Source of the DNA: Bacteroidaceae bacterium
GTDB taxonomy: Bacteria; Bacteroidota; Bacteroidia; Bacteroidales; Bacteroidaceae
NCBI GenBank assembly: GCA_011959205.1
Contig: BLLV01000197.1
Span: 1-34,629 of the forward strand
Reading direction: 5' to 3'
DNA length: 34,629 nt
The notes below the pieces were generated by a model that was given only the letters and a program-made list of their open reading frames with translations, ran no database searches and had not been told where the DNA came from. Made by a program: the position numbers and the translations under genes. Below, piece by piece: positions 17,516 to 26,113 of the stretch (positions are counted from its first letter, which is position 1; each line of letters begins with the position of its first letter).

Positions 17516-18865
17516 ATGAAATATGATATAGCGATAATCGGCGGAGGACCTGCCGGATATACGGCTGCAGAAAGAGCTGCTGCCGGAGGATTGAAAACTG
17601 TGATTTTTGAAAAGAAAGCCATTGGAGGTGTCTGTCTGAATGAAGGATGTATTCCAACAAAAACTCTTTTGTATTCAGCGAAATTATTGGATCATGCAAA
17701 AAGTGCGGCAAAATATGGAATTTCTGTTCCCGATGGAATCAGCTTTAATTTAGAGAAAATAATAGACCGTAAAGATAAAGTGGTCAAGAAATTGACCGGA
17801 GGCGTGAAAATGACCATACAATCTTATGGAGCCGAATTGATAGAGAAAGAAGCGGTTATAGCCGGAGAATCTGACGGACTGATTCAAATTTTAGCTGGAG
17901 GAGAAATATATGAGGTGACTTATCTGTTGGTTTGTACTGGTTCGGATACTGTAATCCCACCTATTAAAGGCTTGTCGGAAGTAGACTATTGGACTTCCAA
18001 AGAGGCTTTGGAAATGACTGTATTACCCAAGTCACTGGCTATTATTGGCGGCGGAGTAATTGGAATGGAATTTGCTTCTTTCTTTAATAGCATGGGAGTA
18101 AAGGTGAGCGTCATCGAGATGATGCCTGAAATTTTGGGGGCTATGGACAAGGAAACCAGTGCGATGTTGCGTACGGAGTATCAGAAGAGAGGGGTTGACT
18201 TTCAACTGAATTCTAAAGTGACAGAGGTCAGTCCGGCAGGAGTTACCATAGAAAAAGCCGGTAAATCGGTACTGATTGAAGCGGAGAAGATTTTGGTAAG
18301 TGCAGGCAGAAAAGCGAATTTGAGTCAAGTGGGTTTGGATAAACTGAACGTGGAACTGGCGCATAACGGTGTAAAAGTGGATGAGCACATGTTGACTTCC
18401 CATCCCCGCGTATATGCTTGTGGAGATATTACGGGACACTCCATGTTGGCCCATACGGCTATTCGTGAAAGTGAAGTTGCCATGAATCACATTCTGGGGG
18501 TGGGGGACCGGATGAATTATAATTGTGTACCGGGGGTGGTATATACGAATCCCGAACTGGCCGGAGTGGGAAAGACGGAAGAAGAATTGAAGGCGGCAGG
18601 CATTAGTTATCATATACAGAAATTGCCCATGGCTTACTCTGGACGTTTTGTGGCTGAGAATGAAACAGGTAACGGACTTTGCAAATTGATATTGGATGAT
18701 GAAGACCGTATTATCGGTTGCCATTTGTTGGGAAATCCTGCTTCGGAAATAATCATTGTGGCAGGTTTGGCTGTTCAACATGGATATACTGTAGAAGAAT
18801 TTCAGAAAACGGTATTTCCTCATCCTACGGTAGGCGAGATTTATCACGAAACATTCTTTGCATAA
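17516..18865 (+). CDS. lpdA: Dihydrolipoyl dehydrogenase (E3)
   Basis: This 449-residue flavoprotein reoxidises dihydrolipoyl groups on the E2 subunit and passes electrons to NAD+. The FAD-binding motif IIGGGPAGYTAAE is at the N-terminus. The redox disulfide is Cys40/Cys45 in GGVCLNEGCIPTK. A second Rossmann motif (IIGGGVIGMEFASFF) binds NAD. YACGDITG is the second FAD motif, and the C-terminal HPHPTVGE provides the His-Glu pair of the partner subunit. All key residues are present. It is first in an lpdA-lplA-E2-E1 cluster, and its stop codon overlaps the lplA start (TAATG). It is divergent from the LuxR-type gene; I could not identify a convincing promoter in the gap. Confidence 0.95.
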   Translation: MKYDIAIIGGGPAGYTAAERAAAGGLKTVIFEKKAIGGVCLNEGCIPTKTLLYSAKLLDHAKSAAKYGISVPDGISFNLEKIIDRKDKVVKKLTGGVKMTIQSYGAELIEKEAVIAGESDGLIQILAGGEIYEVTYLLVCTGSDTVIPPIKGLSEVDYWTSKEALEMTVLPKSLAIIGGGVIGMEFASFFNSMGVKVSVIEMMPEILGAMDKETSAMLRTEYQKRGVDFQLNSKVTEVSPAGVTIEKAGKSVLIEAEKILVSAGRKANLSQVGLDKLNVELAHNGVKVDEHMLTSHPRVYACGDITGHSMLAHTAIRESEVAMNHILGVGDRMNYNCVPGVVYTNPELAGVGKTEEELKAAGISYHIQKLPMAYSGRFVAENETGNGLCKLILDDEDRIIGCHLLGNPASEIIIVAGLAVQHGYTVEEFQKTVFPHPTVGEIYHETFFA

Positions 18866-19617
18866 TGTTTTGCGTAGATAATCGTTGTACGGATGTTTAT
18901 TTCAATCTGGCGGCGGAAGAGTATTTGTTGAAGCAGAAAAGGGAGGATTATTTTATGATATGGCAGTCGGCCCCCTCTGTGGTCATTGGTAAGAATCAGT
19001 CTGTTCAGATCGAGGTGGATGAGGAGTATATGATAGAGAAAGGCATTCATTTGGCTCGTCGGTTTTCGGGAGGCGGTGCTGTCTATCACGATAAGGGCAA
19101 TATCAATCTCACTTTTATAGAAACGACATCGCAGCCTTTGTTTGAAGACTATCTGCAACGTACTGTTGATTTTCTGGAAACGATGGGAGTCACAGCCTAT
19201 ACGGATGAACGCATGGGAATTTACTTGGATGGAAAGAAAATATCGGGCAGCGCGCAATGCATTCATAAAGACCGTGTGATGTATCATTGTACGTTGTTGT
19301 TTTCTACAAACTTGGATGTGCTTCATTCTGTGTTGAAAGAGAAGACCGATGAGTGGGAACTGATTCCCGGATCAAGAAATGTCCGCGCCGTATCGTCTGT
19401 TCCTAGTGAAGTGGTAAATCTCAATCATTTTTTGGATGTTTCAGTAAATATCAAACGGTTTATTCATCTTTTGTTTCATTACTTTCTGACAGAAGATGAA
19501 AAGAACAGTATTTATCATTTTTCCCGGAAGGATTTGGCGGCAATCGAATTGCTGAAAGTGGAAAAATATGCTGATGAGGGTTGGATACATCATCGGGCAA
19601 CCTTAAAAAAGATTTAA
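18865..19617 (+). CDS. lplA: Lipoate-protein ligase A
   Basis: The start is at 18865, where ATG shares its A with the lpdA stop; an upstream extension would lie inside lpdA. The protein has 250 residues, shorter than E. coli LplA (about 338), and appears to lack the C-terminal accessory domain. The BPL/LplA catalytic domain shows RRFSGGGAVYHDKGNIN at 65-81 and GKKISGSAQ with the predicted catalytic Lys125. The enzyme activates lipoate as lipoyl-AMP and attaches it to the lipoyl Lys of E2, whose gene is next. The pairing suggests scavenged lipoate loads this complex. An octanoyltransferase-type activity cannot be excluded by eye. Confidence 0.92.
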   Translation: MFCVDNRCTDVYFNLAAEEYLLKQKREDYFMIWQSAPSVVIGKNQSVQIEVDEEYMIEKGIHLARRFSGGGAVYHDKGNINLTFIETTSQPLFEDYLQRTVDFLETMGVTAYTDERMGIYLDGKKISGSAQCIHKDRVMYHCTLLFSTNLDVLHSVLKEKTDEWELIPGSRNVRAVSSVPSEVVNLNHFLDVSVNIKRFIHLLFHYFLTEDEKNSIYHFSRKDLAAIELLKVEKYADEGWIHHRATLKKI

Positions 19618-19684
19618 GTTAAAACTTTATCTTTCAGTGTCTTGTTGTTCATATAAAAAAGGATTAAAAAATAAGATTATCAAT

Positions 19685-20995
19685 ATGTCAAGATTCGAAA
19701 TAAAAATGCCTAAACTGGGCGAAAGTATTACTGAAGGGACAATTATATCCTGGTCGGTAAAAGTGGGCGACACTGTTCAGGAGGACGATGTGTTGTTTGA
19801 AGTGAACACAGCAAAGGTCAGTGCTGAAATACCATCTCCTGTAGAAGGCAAGGTGGTCGAGATACTATTTAAAGAAGGAGATACCGTGTCGGTAGGTACG
19901 GTAGTGGCAATTGTAGATATAGCGGGTGATGAAGGAACGGAAGAGACTTCCCTCCATGCGCAATCTGTGGCATCCGTTCAGGAAGTAAAGGAAGCTCCTA
20001 AGGCGATGGCTGCCAAAACAGAAGAAGAGCGTTGGTATTCTCCCATTGTGCTTCAATTGGCTCAGGCTGCACATATCTCGAAAGAGGAGTTGGATCGTAT
20101 TCAAGGAACAGGATATGAAGGACGTTTGAGTAAAAAAGATATAAAGGCTTACATTACCAGAAAAGAACAGGGTAACATTGTCCTGCCAAAATCTGCACCG
20201 GCATCTGCTCAACCTGCTGTGAGTGTTTCTGCCCGGACTTCTCCGGCTGTCAAATCATCGGCTTCCTCTTTAGCTACTTCAGCTTCCGGTTTGCAAGAAG
20301 GTGTGGAAGTGAAAGAGATGGACCGAGTCCGGAAAATGATTGCCGACCACATGGTAATGTCCAAACATACCTCTCCTCATGTTACGAATGTGGTAGAAGT
20401 GGATGTGACCCAACTTGTGAAATGGCGTGATAAGAATAAAGATACTTTCTTTCATCGTGAGGGAGTCAAATTGACTTATATGCCTGCCATAACCGAAGCC
20501 GTGGCGAAGGCATTGGTTGCCTATCCGCAGGTAAATGTATCCGTTGACGGTTATCATATCTTGTTTAAAAAGCATATCAATGTCGGCATAGCTGTTTCAC
20601 TGAATGATGGCAATCTGATTGTTCCGGTGATACATGATGCCGACAGATTGAATTTGAGCGGACTTGCTGTTGCTATTGATACCCTGGCGGTGAAGGCACG
20701 TGATAACAAACTGATGCCGGATGACATTTCGGATGGCACATTTACGATTACCAATTTTGGAACTTTCAAGTCCTTGTTTGGTACTCCGATTATTAACCAG
20801 CCGCAGGTGGCCATTCTGGGAGTGGGATATATTGAGAAAAAGCCGGCGGTAATTGAAACCCCTGAGGGTGATATGATTGCTATCCGCCATAAAATGTATC
20901 TTTCTTTGTCGTACGATCATAGAGTGGTAGATGGTATGTTGGGGGGGCAGTTCCTCTATGCGATAAAGAATTATTTGGAGAATTGGAAAGAATAA
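19685..20995 (+). CDS. Dihydrolipoamide acyltransferase (E2) of a 2-oxoacid dehydrogenase complex
   Basis: The start is at 19685 (MSRFEIKMPKLGESITEG), the usual N-terminus of E2 proteins; an in-frame ATG at 19637 would add 16 unrelated residues. The protein has 436 residues. The lipoyl domain covers 1-80 with predicted lipoyl-Lys44 in FEVNTAKVSAEI. The residue before the lysine is Ala rather than the common Asp (ETDKA). A peripheral subunit-binding domain is near 115-160 (WYSPIVLQLAQAAHISKEEL). An Ala/Ser/Pro-rich linker follows, then the acyltransferase core, with His412 and Asp416 in SYDHRVVDG. Substrate (pyruvate, branched-chain or acetoin type) is not decided by sequence. It is 27 bases upstream of the fused E1. 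Confidence 0.92.
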   Translation: MSRFEIKMPKLGESITEGTIISWSVKVGDTVQEDDVLFEVNTAKVSAEIPSPVEGKVVEILFKEGDTVSVGTVVAIVDIAGDEGTEETSLHAQSVASVQEVKEAPKAMAAKTEEERWYSPIVLQLAQAAHISKEELDRIQGTGYEGRLSKKDIKAYITRKEQGNIVLPKSAPASAQPAVSVSARTSPAVKSSASSLATSASGLQEGVEVKEMDRVRKMIADHMVMSKHTSPHVTNVVEVDVTQLVKWRDKNKDTFFHREGVKLTYMPAITEAVAKALVAYPQVNVSVDGYHILFKKHINVGIAVSLNDGNLIVPVIHDADRLNLSGLAVAIDTLAVKARDNKLMPDDISDGTFTITNFGTFKSLFGTPIINQPQVAILGVGYIEKKPAVIETPEGDMIAIRHKMYLSLSYDHRVVDGMLGGQFLYAIKNYLENWKE

Positions 20996-21022
20996 CCATT
21001 CACTACAATAAAAAAGAAGATA

Positions 21023-23056
21023 ATGAAAAAATATGATATAAAGACCACTGATACCGAAACGTTGAAAAAGTGGTATCATTTGATGGTGTTGGGACGTGCG
21101 CTTGATGAAAAAGCTCCGTCTTACTTGTTGCAGTCATTGGGTTGGTCCTATCATGCGCCATACGCAGGGCATGATGGCATCCAATTGGCCGTAGGCCAAG
21201 TCTTTACCAAAGGCGAGGATTTCCTTTTTCCATATTACCGCGACATGCTGACCGTACTCTCGGCCGGCATGAGTGTGGAGGAATTGATATTGAACGGCAT
21301 TTCGAAAGCGACTGATCCCGCCAGTGGAGGACGTCACATGTCCAATCATTTTGCCAAGCCTGAATGGCATATAGAAAATGTGTCATCAGCCACCGGAACA
21401 CACGACCTTCATGCTGCCGGAGTGGCGCGTGCCATGGTGTATTACGGGCATAAGGGGGTGGCGATTACCTCTCATGGAGAATCCGCTTCCTCGGAGGGAT
21501 ATGTTTATGAGGCGATTAACGGAGCCAGTCGGGAAGGCCTTCCTGTGATATTTGTATGGCAGGATAATGGATATGGTATCTCTGTCCCCAAAAAGGATCA
21601 GACGGCTGTCCGTAAGTATGCCGATAATTTTTCCGGTTTCAAGAATCTGAAGATTATTCATTGCAATGGAAAAGATGTGTTCGACTCCATGAATGCTATG
21701 AGCGAGGCCCGTGAATTTGCCATAGCGAATCGTACTCCAGTCATTGTACATGCCAATTGTGTCCGTATCGGTTCCCATTCCAATTCGGATAAGCAAACGC
21801 TTTATCGGGATGAAAATGAACTTGCTTATGTAAAGGAAGCCGATCCGTTGATGAAATTCCGCCGGATGCTGTTGCGCTACAAACGCCTTACGGAAGAAGA
21901 ATTGCAACAGATAGAGGCGGCAGCCAAGAAAGAACTGTCGGTTGCCAACAGGAAGGCGCTTGCTGCGCCTGATCCTGATCCGAAAAGCATCTTTGATTAT
22001 GTTTTGCCCGATCCCTATATACCGGAAAAATATAAAGAGGGACTTCATCAAGAGGAGAATGGTGAGAAGGTCTTTATGGTAACCGCTATCAACGAAACGT
22101 TGAAAGAGGAATTCCGTCATAATCCGGACACTTTCATCTATGGCCAGGATGTAGCGAATAAAGAGAAAGGCGGAGTGTTCAATATCACCAAAGGAATGCA
22201 GCTGGAGTTTGGGGATGCTCGTGTGTTCAATGCTCCTATAGCAGAGGACTATATTGTGGGTACGGCAAATGGAATGTGCCGTTTTGATCCTAAGATACAT
22301 GTCGTTATTGAAGGAGCTGAGTTTGCCGATTATTTCTGGCCTGCTGTAGAACAATATGTGGAGTGTACCCATGAGTATTGGCGTAGCAATGGAAAATTTG
22401 TTCCGAATATTGTGTTGCGTCTGGCTTCGGGTGGATATATTGGTGGCGGACTTTATCACTCGCAAAATATAGAGGGTGCGTTGACTACCTTGCCCGGTGC
22501 ACGGATTGTCTGCCCTTCTTTTGCCGATGATGCGGCAGGGCTGCTTCGTACTGCGATGCGCTCTCGCGGATTTACTTTGTATCTTGAGCCGAAAGCCTTG
22601 TATAATTCAGTCGAGGCTTCTTCTGTGGTGCCCGAAGATTTTGAGGTCCCGTTTGGAAAGGCGCGTATTCGTCGCGAAGGTACGGATTTAAGCATGATAA
22701 CGTATGGAAATACGACCCATTTCTGTTTGAATGTGGCTGAACGTTTGGCCCAGGAGGGGTGGAGTGTGGAAGTGATTGACATCCGCTCGCTTATTCCGTT
22801 GGATAAAGAGACTATTTACGAGTCAGTGAAGAAAACAAGCAAGGCTTTGGTAGTCCATGAGGATAAAGTTTTCTCTGGTTTCGGGGCTGAAATAGCTGCT
22901 GGAATTGGTACGGAATTGTTCCGTTATCTGGATGCTCCTGTACAGCGTGTGGGTTCTACCTTCACTCCTGTAGGTTTCCATCCGATATTGGAAAAGGCCG
23001 TTTTGCCTGCTGAGGATAAAATTTATGATGCAGCCAGGAAGTTGCTGGAATATTAA
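21023..23056 (+). CDS. 2-oxoacid dehydrogenase E1, fused alpha and beta subunits
   Basis: This 677-residue protein joins E1 alpha (about 1-330) and E1 beta (about 345-677), a fusion seen in Bacteroidetes. The alpha half has PYYRDM and GGRHMSNHF. At the thiamine-diphosphate motif the usual GDG reads Gly152-Glu153-Ser154 (HGESASSEG), with Asn182 (QDNGYG) thirty residues later, so the metal ligand Asp appears replaced by Glu. The beta half shows YGQDVANKEKGGVFNITKG, then NAPIAEDYIVG, typical of E1 beta. It would decarboxylate a 2-oxo acid and reductively acylate the E2 lipoyl group. Pyruvate, branched-chain oxoacids and acetoin are all possible substrates; branched-chain is plausible but not shown. 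Last of the four-gene complex cluster. Confidence 0.9.
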   Translation: MKKYDIKTTDTETLKKWYHLMVLGRALDEKAPSYLLQSLGWSYHAPYAGHDGIQLAVGQVFTKGEDFLFPYYRDMLTVLSAGMSVEELILNGISKATDPASGGRHMSNHFAKPEWHIENVSSATGTHDLHAAGVARAMVYYGHKGVAITSHGESASSEGYVYEAINGASREGLPVIFVWQDNGYGISVPKKDQTAVRKYADNFSGFKNLKIIHCNGKDVFDSMNAMSEAREFAIANRTPVIVHANCVRIGSHSNSDKQTLYRDENELAYVKEADPLMKFRRMLLRYKRLTEEELQQIEAAAKKELSVANRKALAAPDPDPKSIFDYVLPDPYIPEKYKEGLHQEENGEKVFMVTAINETLKEEFRHNPDTFIYGQDVANKEKGGVFNITKGMQLEFGDARVFNAPIAEDYIVGTANGMCRFDPKIHVVIEGAEFADYFWPAVEQYVECTHEYWRSNGKFVPNIVLRLASGGYIGGGLYHSQNIEGALTTLPGARIVCPSFADDAAGLLRTAMRSRGFTLYLEPKALYNSVEASSVVPEDFEVPFGKARIRREGTDLSMITYGNTTHFCLNVAERLAQEGWSVEVIDIRSLIPLDKETIYESVKKTSKALVVHEDKVFSGFGAEIAAGIGTELFRYLDAPVQRVGSTFTPVGFHPILEKAVLPAEDKIYDAARKLLEY

Positions 23057-23129
23057 TCAAAAGTCCACAGGTTACATGAATTATTCTATATATTATCCGT
23101 GTTAATCTATGGTGAATAAAAAATGAATT

Positions 23130-23654
23130 ATGAAAACAATAGGATTATTTTATGCAATGAATGCAGCCAAGACTTCCCATATAGCTGATAAGATCCGGGA
23201 AGATTTGGGAGGAGTGAAAGTAATAGAAGTCGTTTTGATAGAAAGGGCTTGGCAGAATGATTTTCAGGCGTATGACAATATGATAGTGGGGGCGTCCACT
23301 TGGTTTGATGGTGAACTTCCTACTTATTGGGACGAGTTGGTTCCCGAGTTGGAGTCGTTGGATTTAAAAGGAAAGAAAGTCGCTATATTCGGTTTGGGGG
23401 ATCAGAAAAATTATCCCGATAATTTTGTGGATGGAATGGGGATTCTGGCGGATGCATTTCAAAAGGCAGGAGCTGAATTGGTAGGTTTTACTTCGACAGA
23501 CGGGTATGCCTTCAGTCAGTCAAGGGCTGTACGTGGCGGAAAGTTCTGCGGTTTGGTGATTGACCAGGAGAACCAGGCACAATTAACAAGCAAACGTATT
23601 GCTGATTGGTGCAAGCAGATAAAAGAAGAGTTTGCTTCCGGCAAGAAAGAATGA
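23130..23654 (+). CDS. Flavodoxin-like protein with a non-canonical phosphate loop
   Basis: This 174-residue protein has the length and order of a long-chain flavodoxin. The aromatic FMN loops are recognisable: GASTWFDGELP near residue 57 and FGLGDQKNYPDNFVDGMG near 90-105. The first loop, which in flavodoxins reads like GSDTGNTE and grips the FMN phosphate, reads AMNAAKTSHIA (residues 9-19) and has lost both glycines and the first Thr. FMN binding may therefore be weak or altered, or the loop may use backbone amides in another way. It follows the fused E1 by 73 bases on the same strand and may be co-transcribed. A link to oxoacid oxidation electron flow is conjecture. Confidence 0.85.
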   Translation: MKTIGLFYAMNAAKTSHIADKIREDLGGVKVIEVVLIERAWQNDFQAYDNMIVGASTWFDGELPTYWDELVPELESLDLKGKKVAIFGLGDQKNYPDNFVDGMGILADAFQKAGAELVGFTSTDGYAFSQSRAVRGGKFCGLVIDQENQAQLTSKRIADWCKQIKEEFASGKKE

Positions 23655-23663
23655 TACTATCCA

Positions 23664-23735
23664 ATGATTCTGCAATCATATCACAAGATGTTAATTAATC
23701 GGTTATCATCCGGTGGCATGATTGCGGATAATCAT
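23664..23735. repeat. Paired ATGATT/AATCAT hairpins in the convergent gap
   Basis: Between the flavodoxin gene and the converging FAD gene are two similar hairpins: ATGATT-ctgc-AATCAT (23664-23679) and ATGATT-gcggat-AATCAT (23718-23735). The second is followed by TTTT. They may act as a shared transcription stop for the convergent genes, but the stems are only 6 bp. Confidence 0.4.
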
Positions 23736-23772
23736 TTTAAATCACATTGCAAATCATTCATTTAATGCAGGC

Positions 23773-25416
23773 TCAATCCGCTCCTGCCCCTAAATAAGCG
23801 GCTACAGCTTCCGCACACCTTTCTCCATCGATACCTGCTGAAACAATTCCCCCGGCGTAACCCGCTCCTTCTCCGCAAGGAAATAACCCGTTGACAGTGA
23901 CATGTTGCAGGGTCTCATTATCCCGCAGGATCCGTACCGGAGCCGACGTGCGTGTCTCTACACCAATCATCACTGCTTCATTGGTCAGGAAACCATGACT
24001 GCTCTTTCCGAATTGTTGGAAACCTTTGCTCAAACGGTCGGTGATGAATGCAGGCATCCAAAAATGCAGGGGAGAAGAGACTAATCCTGGACTATACGAA
24101 CTGTCGGGTAAATCATAGCTCAGTTTCCTGCGGGTAAAGTCCGTCATTCGTTGCGAGGGTGCGTTTTGGCGCATATTGCCTTGCTGCCAGCAGGAAGCTT
24201 CCAATGCTTCTTGAAAATACATCATGGTTAATGGACAGTGGCCGGTATCCCATTGGCCATTCTTTCGGTCTGCGGTTTTTAATTCTTCACTCTTCGCTTT
24301 TAATTCTTCTGTAAAAAGACTGTTGTCCGCCAGGTCTTCCGGTCTGATTTCTACTACCATTCCGGAGTTGCTCCATTTGGAACCGCGGTTGCTGGGACTC
24401 ATGCCGTTTACCACAATCTGCTGCGGTCCGCTTGCGGCAGGAACTACAAATCCTCCCGGACACATGCAGAAACTATAGACTCCACGTCCTTCTACTTGTG
24501 CCACAAAGCTATATTCGGCGGCAGGCAGATACTTGCCGCGTCCGTTTTTATTATGATATTGTATCTGGTCAATCAGCATGGACGGGTGTTCCAGACGGAC
24601 TCCTACCGCAATTCCTTTGGCTTCTATCTCTATGCCGTTATCATACAACCACTGATATACATCCCGTGCGGAATGCCCGGTAGCCAAAATGACAGGCCCT
24701 TTGAAAGTCTTTCCGGTATTTGTCTCTATACCTGTGATTTTGTTTTTTTCTATGATAAGGGAGTCCATTCGTGTTTCGAAGTGCACTTCACCGCCACATT
24801 CTATGATGGTATTCCGCATGTTTTCAATCACGCGTGGCAGTTTGTCCGTACCGATGTGCGGATGGGCATCTACCAGGATGGAGGTACTGGCCCCATGTTG
24901 GCAGAATACATTCAGAATTTTGTCCACATTCCCCCGTTTCTTGCTTCGGGTGTAGAGTTTGCCGTCCGAATAGGCTCCTGCGCCACCTTCTCCGAAACTG
25001 TAGTTGCTTTCGGAATCCACTTTGTGCTCACGGCTGATACGGGCGATATCTATTTTTCTATCACGTACATTTTTCCCTCGTTCCACTACGACAGGTCGGA
25101 GTCCTAACTCTATTAATCGCAAAGCAGCAAAAAGTCCGCCCGGTCCTGCTCCCACGACAATGACTTGTGGCTTTCCTTCCACCTTATTATATATAGTGCG
25201 GGTAAATTCCTCTTCTTCTGGAATTTCATTGATATATAGGCGTACTTTCAGGTTTACATAGATGGTGCGCTGACGTGCGTCTATGCTCCTTTTCAAGATG
25301 CGGAGGGCATGGATGGTGCGTATATCCAATCCCTTATCGTATCCGATGAATTGTTTCAGTGATTGTTCGTTGGCTGCTTGTTCAGGCAAGACTCTTATTT
25401 GAAATTCCTGTATCAT
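23773..25416 (-). CDS. FAD-dependent oxidoreductase of the COG2509 type, with an apparent in-frame insertion
   Basis: This 547-residue protein has an N-terminal helper domain of about 80 residues, then a dinucleotide-binding motif (VIVVGAGPGGLFAALRLIE), GEGGAGAYSDGKLYTR, a FAD-domain ILATGHSARD, and a C-terminal FPCGEGAGYAGGIVSAGIDG motif. These define a conserved family of uncharacterised FAD-dependent dehydrogenases. Between EIRPEDLAD and PLTMMYFQEALE lies a stretch of about 27 residues with a repeated EELK and no obvious family counterpart, encoded by repeat-like DNA (24238-24320). The frame is kept, so the protein may still fold with a surface loop. It is last in a radA-DUF1847-FAD run, 14 bases after the DUF1847 stop. 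Confidence 0.85.
   Translation of the reverse strand: MIQEFQIRVLPEQAANEQSLKQFIGYDKGLDIRTIHALRILKRSIDARQRTIYVNLKVRLYINEIPEEEEFTRTIYNKVEGKPQVIVVGAGPGGLFAALRLIELGLRPVVVERGKNVRDRKIDIARISREHKVDSESNYSFGEGGAGAYSDGKLYTRSKKRGNVDKILNVFCQHGASTSILVDAHPHIGTDKLPRVIENMRNTIIECGGEVHFETRMDSLIIEKNKITGIETNTGKTFKGPVILATGHSARDVYQWLYDNGIEIEAKGIAVGVRLEHPSMLIDQIQYHNKNGRGKYLPAAEYSFVAQVEGRGVYSFCMCPGGFVVPAASGPQQIVVNGMSPSNRGSKWSNSGMVVEIRPEDLADNSLFTEELKAKSEELKTADRKNGQWDTGHCPLTMMYFQEALEASCWQQGNMRQNAPSQRMTDFTRRKLSYDLPDSSYSPGLVSSPLHFWMPAFITDRLSKGFQQFGKSSHGFLTNEAVMIGVETRTSAPVRILRDNETLQHVTVNGLFPCGEGAGYAGGIVSAGIDGERCAEAVAAYLGAGAD
24239..24309 (-). repeat. Repeat-like insert inside the FAD oxidoreductase gene
   Basis: Direct repeats TTTTAATTCTTC at 24277-24288 and 24298-24309 (21-bp period) lie next to an inverted repeat TGGCC/GGCCA at 24239-24243 and 24255-24259. 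The TTAATTCTTCACTCTTC-like composition resembles Bacteroides intergenic DNA rather than coding DNA, yet it is translated in frame here. Confidence 0.5.
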
Positions 25417-25430
25417 TGTTCTTATTTAGA

Positions 25431-26072
25431 TTATTCGCCTTCCGGCATTAATTTTTTACGGTAATAAGAATTGGCGGTATATAGTGCGGCGGCAGGGTTG
25501 TGTCCTGTCACACGGTCTTTAGTCACTAAAGTTGTAGTATAGGCATTAGAGTACTTGTAGAATAAGCTGTCATGTCCCACACATAGTCCGATAACCACGT
25601 TTAACTCTGTATGTGCTTGGTTAAGAAGGCGTGCTTGTAGGATAGGGTTACACATTGCTGCACCGATTTTTTCACATTCTTTGGGGATTCCGATAGAGGA
25701 TTTGGCTATTCCGGCTACTTTGCAGATTACTGAATATACCTCAAAGCCGTTAGCACGGAGGATGCGGGCAAAAATACGGGCTTCATTCACCAGCCCGATA
25801 CAATAGGCAATTCCTAATTTTTTATATCCCATCTTGCGTGCGAAAGTCATGATTTCTTCTACACGGGTTAATCGGCAGTAACCTTCATATTCCACTTCGG
25901 CACTGGCTGCCATTATATTGTTGTTGTCGTTATATTGTTTCAATGCCCATTCTAAATCTTCTTGTTCCAAATGGGTAGTCAGACAAAATTCAGGGTAAGT
26001 GCGCTCTTTGAACTTGCAGTTCTGTGTGCCGCAGTCTACGCAGGTCGGAGTGTGTGATTGTTCTTTTGTCAT
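25431..26072 (-). CDS. DUF1847 family protein, Cys-rich
   Basis: This 213-residue protein matches the pattern I associate with DUF1847: an N-terminal metal-binding-like Cys cluster (Cys11, Cys14, Cys19, Cys30 in PTCVDCGTQNCKF onward), then a conserved alpha/beta region with FARKMGYKKLGIAYCIGL, EVYSVICKVAGIAK, CNPILQARLLN and GLCVGHDSLFYKYS. The repeated Cys residues in the body (in AYCIGL, VICKVAG, AMCNPIL and GLCVGHD) suggest a bound metal or cluster. The function of the family is not established as far as I know. It is 41 bases downstream of radA and 14 bases upstream of the FAD oxidoreductase, so the three are probably co-transcribed; a redox pairing with the FAD protein is possible but unproved. 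Confidence 0.8.
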   Translation of the reverse strand: MTKEQSHTPTCVDCGTQNCKFKERTYPEFCLTTHLEQEDLEWALKQYNDNNNIMAASAEVEYEGYCRLTRVEEIMTFARKMGYKKLGIAYCIGLVNEARIFARILRANGFEVYSVICKVAGIAKSSIGIPKECEKIGAAMCNPILQARLLNQAHTELNVVIGLCVGHDSLFYKYSNAYTTTLVTKDRVTGHNPAAALYTANSYYRKKLMPEGE

Positions 26073-26113
26073 TTTATATCATTATTCAAATTAAGTTTTC
26101 TTTTTTATCTATC

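Noticed and set aside
21386-22465. Reverse-strand open frame of 359 codons inside the fused E1 gene
   Set aside because: It is antisense to conserved thiamine-enzyme motifs and has no recognisable domain or start signals.
23057-23129. Possible dispersed repeat (ATCCGTGTTAATCTATGG) between E1 and the flavodoxin gene
   Set aside because: It resembles a common bacterial intergenic motif, but there is only one copy in the window and no structure, so I cannot support calling it a repeat.
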